A stretch of 64,000 nt of DNA from an uncultured Anaerolineae bacterium (lineage in GTDB: Bacteria; Chloroflexota; Anaerolineae; Aggregatilineales; Phototrophicaceae). The stretch lies in the NCBI GenBank assembly GCA_937944445.1, contig CALDYP010000045.1, forward strand, positions 1 through 64,000, given 5' to 3'. Position 1 is the stretch's first letter, and the number at the start of each line of letters is the position of its first letter. The notes under the pieces are model-generated. The model had not been told where the DNA came from and searched no databases. It was given only the letters and a program-made list of their open reading frames with translations. This document shows, one piece after another, positions 18,552 to 25,429 of the stretch. Both the position numbers and the translations under genes were made by a program.

Positions 18552-20168
18552 TTAGTGATGCGCCGCCGCTGCTTCGCCGTGGCCATGCTCTTCGTCGTCG
18601 TGGTGGTGGCTGACCATCGCCTGCGCGCTGAAGATCAACGTCAGGATCGAGAAGACCGCCGCCTGCGCCACGCCGATGATGATCTCGAGCAGCAGGATGA
18701 TCGCCGGGATGGTCGTGCCGACCAAGAACAGGATCACCGCGAACAGCACCGTGCCCGCGAACAACGCGCCGAAGAGACGGAACGACAGCGACACAATCTT
18801 ACCCAACTCTGAGATGATCTCAAACAACCCGACGATGAAATCCACCGCGCCGAGCGGGCGCTTGCCGATGTTGCCGATTGCGCCGATGTTGATGAACTTC
18901 TGGAAGTAGGACAGGCCCAGCTCGCTCACGCCGAAGTACTGGATCACGACGAACGACAGCAGCGCCAAGCCGATGGTGAAGCTCAGGTCGGTCGTCACGC
19001 CGCGCACAAACGGGGCCACCGTGAAGATTTGATTGTGCAGCGTCGTCGCCTTCTCACCCAGCAGTTCTGGGCGGATGACAATCGTCTGGCCGGGGACGAG
19101 CGCGGCGGTGGCGTTGACGCCGGGGGCGGCCTCAGCGGGGGCGGGTTCGGCTTCGGCGGGCGCTGGCTCGGCTTCCGCCTCCACAGGCGCCGGCTCGCCT
19201 TCAGCCTGCTGCGGCGCCACTTCCACAACGGGCAGGCGGCTGTGCGCTTCGCCTTCGCCGTGCTCCTCGCCAGCGGCGGCAGCCTCAAACTGGATGTTCA
19301 CCACCCCGTTGACGGTGTTCGCGGCCACGATGTCCGCAGGGGTGATCGTCAGCTCAGCCCACCCCTCATAGGGCACTTGGACGTAAGAGGACACCTGTAT
19401 CGGGTCAGACTCAGTGCGCGCGGTGATCTCATCGTTGAAGCGCGCGGCGATGCTGGCCAGCGTGTCGCCCTGCTGAACGGTGTACGTCACCTGTTTGTCG
19501 AGGAAGGGGTCAAGCCGCCGCGGCAGATAGTCTTGATAGCGCTGCACGCCGAACATCGCTTGGCACTGCTTGTAGGATTTTTCTGTTGCAGGTGTGCCGA
19601 TGTTGAGCGGCGTCTCGCTGCGGTAGACGAAGTACGGGCGGCCCAAGAAGCTCGTCTCATGCACAGGGAAGCCGTTCAGCGGCTGCGGCTCATAGACGGC
19701 GCAGTGCACCACGCCGATCGTCTCCACGCCCGGCAGCAGCTTGCCCAAATTAGCGGCAAGCAAGAACAAGAACAGCGACGCCACTAGCGGGAAGAGCAGA
19801 TTACGCACGCGCGGCTTGTCGCCTGCTTGCTGCTTCGTCAGCCCCCACAGGCCGTCGATGATGACCTCTACAGCCCCTTGAAAACGGCCCGGCACTTCTT
19901 TCGTCCAGCCGTTGCTGTGGCGGCGCGCGATGAGCGCAATGGCGAACACGATCACCATCGCCAGCACGGCCCCGCCCAGCGAGTTCCTGATCTCGAAGTC
20001 TGCGCTCGGCCAGTGCTTGAGGTAGTACTCAGCCGGCACGGTGATCACGGGCAGCGTCACCGCTTGGCCAACGCCCGGCAGCAGAATGAACGGGATCAAG
20101 ATGCACGCGAAGAATGCAAACGCTAAGAAACCAAGCAGGCCTAAACAACCACGTTGACTCGCACTCAT
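18552..20168 (-). CDS. atpB: ATP synthase subunit a with a large loop insertion resembling a split LysM domain
   Basis: The 538-residue protein is about twice the usual length. The core is a normal subunit a: helix 1 near 62-82, helix 2 near 122-146 (LLFPLVASLFLFLLAANLGK), and the C-terminal helices with the essential arginine in LSFRLFGALFAG (Arg464). Between helix 2 and the helix starting near 395 lies a 240-residue insertion. It contains VTYTVQQGDTLASIAARF (227-244), TPADIVAANTVNG (276-288) and LVPGQTIVIRP (357-367), which in order match a LysM domain interrupted by a 30-residue stretch and a 65-residue Ala/Glu/Pro repeat. This loop should face outwards. The C-terminus is His-rich (7 His in 18 residues). 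A 13-codon upstream reading frame overlaps the start. Confidence 0.93.
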   Translation of the reverse strand: MSASQRGCLGLLGFLAFAFFACILIPFILLPGVGQAVTLPVITVPAEYYLKHWPSADFEIRNSLGGAVLAMVIVFAIALIARRHSNGWTKEVPGRFQGAVEVIIDGLWGLTKQQAGDKPRVRNLLFPLVASLFLFLLAANLGKLLPGVETIGVVHCAVYEPQPLNGFPVHETSFLGRPYFVYRSETPLNIGTPATEKSYKQCQAMFGVQRYQDYLPRRLDPFLDKQVTYTVQQGDTLASIAARFNDEITARTESDPIQVSSYVQVPYEGWAELTITPADIVAANTVNGVVNIQFEAAAAGEEHGEGEAHSRLPVVEVAPQQAEGEPAPVEAEAEPAPAEAEPAPAEAAPGVNATAALVPGQTIVIRPELLGEKATTLHNQIFTVAPFVRGVTTDLSFTIGLALLSFVVIQYFGVSELGLSYFQKFINIGAIGNIGKRPLGAVDFIVGLFEIISELGKIVSLSFRLFGALFAGTVLFAVILFLVGTTIPAIILLLEIIIGVAQAAVFSILTLIFSAQAMVSHHHDDEEHGHGEAAAAHH

Positions 20169-20209
20169 CAGCGCCCCCTCCTCCTTTCAGCACTCAACTC
20201 TGTATTCAT
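20168..20209 (-). CDS. Possible 13-residue leader peptide coupled to atpB
   Basis: ATG at 20209 opens a 13-codon frame (MNTELSAERRRGR) whose TGA overlaps the atpB ATG as TGATG. AGGAGGAG lies 10 bases upstream of the ATG, and the last codons AGG AGG AGG GGG form the ribosome site of atpB itself. It could couple or tune atpB translation; it may also be chance in a purine-rich leader. Confidence 0.4.
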   Translation of the reverse strand: MNTELSAERRRGR

Positions 20210-20252
20210 CAACGAATCACTCCTCCTCTTGCGTGCGATGTAACCTCATTAT

Positions 20253-20507
20253 TTATTCGCTTGGAAGCTGCTGCTGTGGCAAGCGCTTCACCAACGTCAG
20301 CGTCAGCCAGATCATGAGGGTCAAGCTGAGCGGCACACTCGCCACCAAGAGGCAGATCGTCGCCGGGCCACGCCAGCCCAACTGTGCGTCAATCCAAAGC
20401 CCCAACAGCAGCGCCCCGATCACCAGCACTACCGTCACAAACCCTGAGAGCGCCGTGATGCCTGCAATCCCTAAGTTTTGCAGTCGGCCACGGCGCGCCT
20501 CAGCCAC
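20253..20507 (-). CDS. AtpZ/AtpI-like small membrane protein
   Basis: The 84-residue protein has a charged N-terminus (AEARRGRLQN) and two transmembrane helices, LSGFVTVVLVIGALLLGLW and ICLLVASVPLSLTLMIWLTL, separated by DAQLGWRGP. This is the layout of the AtpZ/AtpI family encoded at the start of F-type ATP synthase operons, implicated in magnesium or calcium handling and c-ring assembly. The GTG start at 20507 follows a promoter (20535-20564) by about 20 bases and begins the atp unit atpZ/I-atpB-atpE-atpFH. Family assignment rests on topology and position more than on conserved residues. Confidence 0.75.
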   Translation of the reverse strand: MAEARRGRLQNLGIAGITALSGFVTVVLVIGALLLGLWIDAQLGWRGPATICLLVASVPLSLTLMIWLTLTLVKRLPQQQLPSE

Positions 20508-20534
20508 GTTGGCCTACCCAGATTGCGATTGCGC

Positions 20535-20564
20535 ATTGTATCACAAAGGTTTTGGACAATGCAA
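20535..20564 (-). promoter_or_regulatory. Promoter of the atp genes
   Basis: TTGCAT (20559-20564) and TACAAT (20535-20540) are 18 bases apart on the minus strand, just after the nuoN stop and before the atpZ/I start. The form matches the nuo, ftsZ and ftsL promoters. Confidence 0.55.
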
Positions 20565-20572
20565 ACATCCCT

Positions 20573-22096
20573 CTACAGCAGCCCTGTCCGCAGCGCAATC
20601 TGGATCGCCTCTGCGCCGGCCCGCGCCCAGTCGATGATCTGCGACGGGATCACCCCCAAGAACAGCACCACCACCGAGCTGATCGCCAGCGCCCACCCAT
20701 ATGGCGCGCCGATGGCAATCGGCTTGTCCTCGTCTTGGCCCGGGTCTACCCACATCACCTTGACCACGATCAAGTAGTAGTACAGAGCCACGATGCTCGT
20801 CAGCACGCCGATCATCGCTAAGCCGGTCAAGTTGCTGTTGACCGCCGCTTGGAACAGGAAGAACTTGCCGAAGAAGCCCGCCGCCGGGGGGATGCCCGCC
20901 AGCGACAGCAGGCTGATCGTCATCGCCAGCGCCAGCATCGGGCTGCGCCGCTGCAAGCCAGCCAAATCGCGGATTTCCTCGCTGCCTGTCGCCTCGGTGA
21001 AGAGGACGATGCCCGCGAAGATCAGCAAGTTGCTGAAGGTGTACATGAACAGGTAGAAGGCGGTGCTGCTCACGCCGTAGGTTGGGTCGCCAGATTGCAG
21101 GGCGGCCACGCCCACCAGCGCATAGCCCGCCTGCGCAATGCTGGAGTAGGCCAGCAGGCGCTTGAGGTTGCTCTGACGCAGCGCCAACACGTTCCCGATG
21201 ATCATCGAGAGCACTGCCGCAATCGCCACCAAGTTCACCCATATGGCTTGCATCTCTTGCCCTTGCAGGACGAGCGACTGCGGGAAGACCACCACCAAAA
21301 AGCGCAGCAGCAGCGCGAAGCTGGCCGCCTTGCTGGCCACGCTGACGAAGGCCGTCACCGGCGTGGGCGCGCCTTCATAGACGTCTGGCGTCCAGAAGTG
21401 GAAGGGAACCACGCTCACCTTGAAGCCGAAGCCCACCAAGACCATCGTCAGCGCGATCACCACCGGCGGGAGGGTGTCGCCAACGATGTCGCCGCGCACC
21501 AGCGCCTCGGCAATTAGTGCGATGTTGGTCTGGCCGCTGAAGCCGAACAGCAGGCTGAAGCCGAACAGCAAAATCGCACTGGCGAAGCTGCCGAAGAGGA
21601 AGTACTTGAGGCCGCTCTCGGCGCTGCGCTCGCTCTTACGCTGGAACGAGGCCAAGATGTACAGGGGGATCGAAACCGTCTCCAGCGCGATGAAGATCAT
21701 GATCAGGTCGTTGGCAGCCACCAGCAGGCACGCGCCCAACGTGCTGATGACCACGATCAGATGATACTCGCCGCGGTTGCGCGTGCCGCGGTCATCGATC
21801 GCCATCAAGCAGGCAATCGCCCCCGCCAAGCACACCATCACCTGAAAGATCTGCGTCACGCCGTCGTAGACGATCGTCCCGCCCCAGAACACGGTCTGCT
21901 CAACGGGCGGCCAGATGAAGGGCGTAAAGGCCACCGCCGCCGTCCCAAAGGACGCCACGTAGGCGATGCCGCGGCGGTGCTGCGCCCCCAGATAAGCGTC
22001 CAAGAGCAGGATAACCACCGCCATCACCGTGAGGCCGACAACCGGCGCAATCGAGGCGATGCTCTCCAAAAAGTTGAATTCAGTGGCCGTTGGCAC
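20573..22096 (-). CDS. nuoN: NADH-quinone oxidoreductase subunit N
   Basis: The 507-residue protein has about 14 transmembrane helices of the Mrp-antiporter-type proton channel family. NuoN features include YHLIVVISTLGACLLVAAND, FIALETVSIPLYILASF with the key glutamate, RSAESGLKYFLFGSFASAI and a central FHFWTPDVYEGAPTPVTAF loop with lysine nearby. It is one of the proton-pumping subunits of the membrane arm of complex I. Translation starts at GTG 22096 with GGGAGG 8 bases upstream; the upstream nuoM stop is 1 base away. It is the last nuo gene; the atp promoter follows. Confidence 0.97.
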   Translation of the reverse strand: MPTATEFNFLESIASIAPVVGLTVMAVVILLLDAYLGAQHRRGIAYVASFGTAAVAFTPFIWPPVEQTVFWGGTIVYDGVTQIFQVMVCLAGAIACLMAIDDRGTRNRGEYHLIVVISTLGACLLVAANDLIMIFIALETVSIPLYILASFQRKSERSAESGLKYFLFGSFASAILLFGFSLLFGFSGQTNIALIAEALVRGDIVGDTLPPVVIALTMVLVGFGFKVSVVPFHFWTPDVYEGAPTPVTAFVSVASKAASFALLLRFLVVVFPQSLVLQGQEMQAIWVNLVAIAAVLSMIIGNVLALRQSNLKRLLAYSSIAQAGYALVGVAALQSGDPTYGVSSTAFYLFMYTFSNLLIFAGIVLFTEATGSEEIRDLAGLQRRSPMLALAMTISLLSLAGIPPAAGFFGKFFLFQAAVNSNLTGLAMIGVLTSIVALYYYLIVVKVMWVDPGQDEDKPIAIGAPYGWALAISSVVVLFLGVIPSQIIDWARAGAEAIQIALRTGLL

Positions 22097-22097
22097 G

Positions 22098-23804
22098 TTA
22101 CATCCTCCCCAGCAGCATGAGAACGGGGATGATCCCCTCAGTAATCATCGGGGCCATGATGCTCGGATACAGCCCCAACACGATCAGCGGCACGCCCAGC
22201 AGCAGCAGGACGGCGCGCTCCACGATGGTAATCGGCGGCAGTTCGCCGTAGCGCGCGCGGTTGTACTCGCCGAAGAACACCTGACTCGTGACGCGCAGCA
22301 CATACGCCGCCGTGATGACGATGCCCAGCGCGGCCAAGATCACCAAGAACGAGTAGTAGCTGCTGAGCGTCGTCACGCCGAGGTCGAGGCTCACAGCGTC
22401 CGAGGCTTCCCACATGCCTTGAAAGATCGGGAACTCGGCCACGAAGCCGCTGAAGCCCGGCATGCCCATGCTCGTCAAGCCGCCGATGATGAAGAAGACG
22501 CCCGTCCACGGCAGGATCTTCATGAAGCCGCCCAGCGATGGGATGTCGCGCGTGTGGGCGCGGTCATAGACCATCCCCACACAGCCGAAGAAGAGCGCGG
22601 TCATCGCCCCGTGGCTGAACATCTGCAAGCCTGCGCCCGTCATGCCGACCGCGTTCATCGTCGCCCAGCCCATCGTCACCAAGCCCATATGGCTGACGGA
22701 CGAGAAGCCGATGACGTACTTGAAGTCGCGCTGGCGGAAGGCGATCAGCGCCCCGTACACGACGTTGACCGTCGCAAGGAAGACGATCCACGGCAGATGG
22801 GTCTGCGCGCCCTCTGGCATCATCTGCACCGCCGTCCGCAGCGCCGCGAACGCCCCCAGCTTCATCAGCACGCCCGCGTGGATCATCGACACAGCAGTCG
22901 GCGCGGCCACGTGGCCATCCGGCGACCAGTTGTGGAAGGGGAACAAGCCCGCCATGACGCCGAAGCCGATGAAGATGAACGGGAACCAGAACACATCAAA
23001 CGACACCGTGCCCAAGAACGGCAGCGAAAACGCCCCGTTCTCCGCCGCCAGCGTCAGTTGGATCAAGTCGAAGCTGACCGCTGTCGCGTTGGGGTTGATG
23101 ACCCCCGCCGCGATGGCTGCCTGCAAGACCTGCCGCCCGGCCTCCGTCTCGAAGTACGTTGCAGCGGTGACGACCATCGCAATCGCCCCCACCAGCGCCA
23201 CCACCGAGCCGATCAGGATGTAGAGCGTGAGCTTCATCGCTGCGTATTCGCGCAGCTTCACCCAACCCCAGCCTGCGATCAAGATGTACATCGGGAAGAT
23301 CGCCAGCTCGTAGAAGAAGAACAGCAGGAACATGTCCAACGAGATGAACACGCCCATCACGCCCGCCACCAACAGCATGAAGAAGGCGTAGAACTCGCGC
23401 TGCCGATCGCTGATTTGCCAGCTAATCAGCACGCCAGCCACCGCCACCATGCCAGTGAGCAGCACCATCGGCCCGCTCAGGCCGTCCATGCCGAGGTGGT
23501 ACGAGATGCCCACGCTTGGAACCCACGGGATGTTCTCCACGTAGAACTGACGGTCTTTGAAAGCCGCTGTCGCGCGGAAGCTGCCCTCTTCCGCTTCAAC
23601 GGTGGTCTGTGGGATTGCGCCCGCGTTCACCGCGTTGAGGTAGCTGAAGTAGACTAACGCGCTAAGCGACAGCGTCACAACCGCCGACGTGATGGCCACA
23701 CCGCGGATGATGTCGCGGCTGGCAGCCGGAATGAACAAGATCAACACCCCTGCCACGACAGGGATGAAGATCAACGCGCTGAGGACGGGGAACCCAAATT
23801 CCAT
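22098..23804 (-). CDS. nuoM: NADH-quinone oxidoreductase subunit M, second copy
   Basis: The 568-residue antiporter-like subunit has the NuoM signatures ISYHLGMDGLSGPMVLLTG, LFFFYELAIFPMYILIAGW (with the channel glutamate), a central lysine region and FPFHNWSPDGHVAAPTAVSM. Compared with the other NuoM it carries a longer first periplasmic-side loop (about residues 55-95) and an extra segment after helix 6 (about 205-245). It starts 4 bases after the stop of the first nuoM, so both copies are translated from one message. With nuoL and nuoN it gives four antiporter-like subunits. Confidence 0.95.
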   Translation of the reverse strand: MEFGFPVLSALIFIPVVAGVLILFIPAASRDIIRGVAITSAVVTLSLSALVYFSYLNAVNAGAIPQTTVEAEEGSFRATAAFKDRQFYVENIPWVPSVGISYHLGMDGLSGPMVLLTGMVAVAGVLISWQISDRQREFYAFFMLLVAGVMGVFISLDMFLLFFFYELAIFPMYILIAGWGWVKLREYAAMKLTLYILIGSVVALVGAIAMVVTAATYFETEAGRQVLQAAIAAGVINPNATAVSFDLIQLTLAAENGAFSLPFLGTVSFDVFWFPFIFIGFGVMAGLFPFHNWSPDGHVAAPTAVSMIHAGVLMKLGAFAALRTAVQMMPEGAQTHLPWIVFLATVNVVYGALIAFRQRDFKYVIGFSSVSHMGLVTMGWATMNAVGMTGAGLQMFSHGAMTALFFGCVGMVYDRAHTRDIPSLGGFMKILPWTGVFFIIGGLTSMGMPGFSGFVAEFPIFQGMWEASDAVSLDLGVTTLSSYYSFLVILAALGIVITAAYVLRVTSQVFFGEYNRARYGELPPITIVERAVLLLLGVPLIVLGLYPSIMAPMITEGIIPVLMLLGRM

Positions 23805-23808
23805 GTTG

Positions 23809-25419
23809 TTATCCTATCCCGTGCATAAACAGGTGCGTCACCGAGGTGTTGATGACGCTCAAAATCCAGTTAGGCGCAATGCCCGTCACCAAGATCAAGA
23901 CCATCAGCGGGGCGACTGCGATTAGCTCGCGGCGCTCGATCTCAAGGTGATAGTCCTTCCAGTGCAGGTTGAAGGGGCCGTGCAGCACCCCGCGGATGCC
24001 CTTCAAGATGTAGCTGCCAGTGAAGAGCAGGCCGATCATGGCGATGGCCGTTAGCGCGGTGAAGACCGGCCACGAGCCGCGCACCACCAAGAACTCGCTC
24101 ACGAAGCCGTTTAGGCCCGGCAGGCCGAGGCTCGCCATGCTCATGTAGATGAAGATCACGCCGAAGATCGGGGCTTTCACCCACAAGCCGCCGTACTCGT
24201 CGAGGTTGCGCGTGTGCGTCTTGTGGTAGATGCCGCCCGCCAGCAAGAACATCCCTGCGCTTGACAAGCCGTGGTTGAACATCTGAAGCACTGCGCCGTT
24301 GGTGGCGATGATCGCGTTCTGCATCGAGGCGGCATCCAGCCCTGCGCCGGCTGCGTCTGCCCACGCCTTGCCGTAGAGCGCCGCCATCACCGCCAACCCC
24401 ATGCCGACAAAGCCCATATGGTTGACCGAGCTGTATGCCACCAGCCGCTTGATGTCGTTCTGGCCGAAGGCGGCAAACGCCCCCAGCACGATCCCGAGCA
24501 CCGACAGCACCGCGAACAGCGTCGCCACGTCGATCCCAAGCAGCGGAACCTCGCTGATCCACACGTCAGGGAAGAATGGGATCACCAAGCGCAGGAAGCC
24601 ATACGCCCCCAGCTTGAGCATGACGCCCGCCAGCAGCATCGAGCCAGCGGTGGGCGCTTCACCGTGCGCGTCTGGCAGCCACGTGTGGAACGGCCAGATC
24701 GGCACTTTGATGCAGAAGGCGATGAAGAACCCGACGAACGCCAGCGCCTTGACCGTGTTCACCGAGATGCCGAGGAAGGCCGGCGCGTCCGCGGCGAAGT
24801 TTGGCCACGTCGCGGTGATCTGCGCGATCTCATACGTCCCCGCGCTGAAGCCGATCAACTGCGTCGCCAGCAGCATCCCCAGCGTGCCGCCGATGCTGTA
24901 GATCATGAACTTGGTCGAGGCGTAGTGACGGTTCGGGCCGCCCCACTGGTTGATGACGAAGTACATCGGAACCAGCGACAGCTCATAGAAGAGAAAGAAG
25001 ATCATCAAGTCCATGCTGACGAACACGCCCATCAGCCCCGCCTCAAAGAAGAGCAGCAGCGCGAGGTGCGTGTTCGGGCGGTCGTCGATCTCCCAACTGA
25101 TAAGCACCGCGAGCGGCGTCAAGATGCCGGTCAGCAGCACCATCGCCACGCTGATCCCGTCTACGCCCACGTGCCAGTTGGCATCTAGCAGCTGGAACCA
25201 CGGCACTTTCACCACGAACAGGAATTGATCCTGCCCCAGCGTGGCGTTGGCCTGATAGGCGAAGAACACCACGACGCTGATCGCCCCGACGAAGAGCGCC
25301 CCCGCCAGCGCGATCACCCGCGACAGCAAGCGGCTCTGCGGCAGCACCATCAGCAGCAGGCCGATCACCGCCGGAGCGACGATCAGGAAGGATAAGATAT
25401 CAATACCCAAAATCGACAT
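23809..25419 (-). CDS. nuoM: NADH-quinone oxidoreductase subunit M, first copy
   Basis: The 536-residue protein shows WHVGVDGISVAMVLLTGI, FFLFYELSLVPMYFVINQWG (channel glutamate), IWPFHTWLPDAHGEAPTAGS and YSSVNHMGFVGMG, all typical of NuoM proton-channel subunits with 14 helices. It lies between nuoL and the second nuoM with gaps of 10 and 4 bases. The two NuoM proteins are clearly paralogous but diverged throughout, so this is an old duplication, not a recent one. Confidence 0.96.
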   Translation of the reverse strand: MSILGIDILSFLIVAPAVIGLLLMVLPQSRLLSRVIALAGALFVGAISVVVFFAYQANATLGQDQFLFVVKVPWFQLLDANWHVGVDGISVAMVLLTGILTPLAVLISWEIDDRPNTHLALLLFFEAGLMGVFVSMDLMIFFLFYELSLVPMYFVINQWGGPNRHYASTKFMIYSIGGTLGMLLATQLIGFSAGTYEIAQITATWPNFAADAPAFLGISVNTVKALAFVGFFIAFCIKVPIWPFHTWLPDAHGEAPTAGSMLLAGVMLKLGAYGFLRLVIPFFPDVWISEVPLLGIDVATLFAVLSVLGIVLGAFAAFGQNDIKRLVAYSSVNHMGFVGMGLAVMAALYGKAWADAAGAGLDAASMQNAIIATNGAVLQMFNHGLSSAGMFLLAGGIYHKTHTRNLDEYGGLWVKAPIFGVIFIYMSMASLGLPGLNGFVSEFLVVRGSWPVFTALTAIAMIGLLFTGSYILKGIRGVLHGPFNLHWKDYHLEIERRELIAVAPLMVLILVTGIAPNWILSVINTSVTHLFMHGIG

Positions 25420-25429
25420 AACGCTCCCC

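Noticed and set aside
19080-19210. Repeated GCTCGGCTTC/GGCTCGG units
   Set aside because: They encode the Ala-Glu-Pro linker inside the subunit a insertion; no independent DNA repeat is needed.
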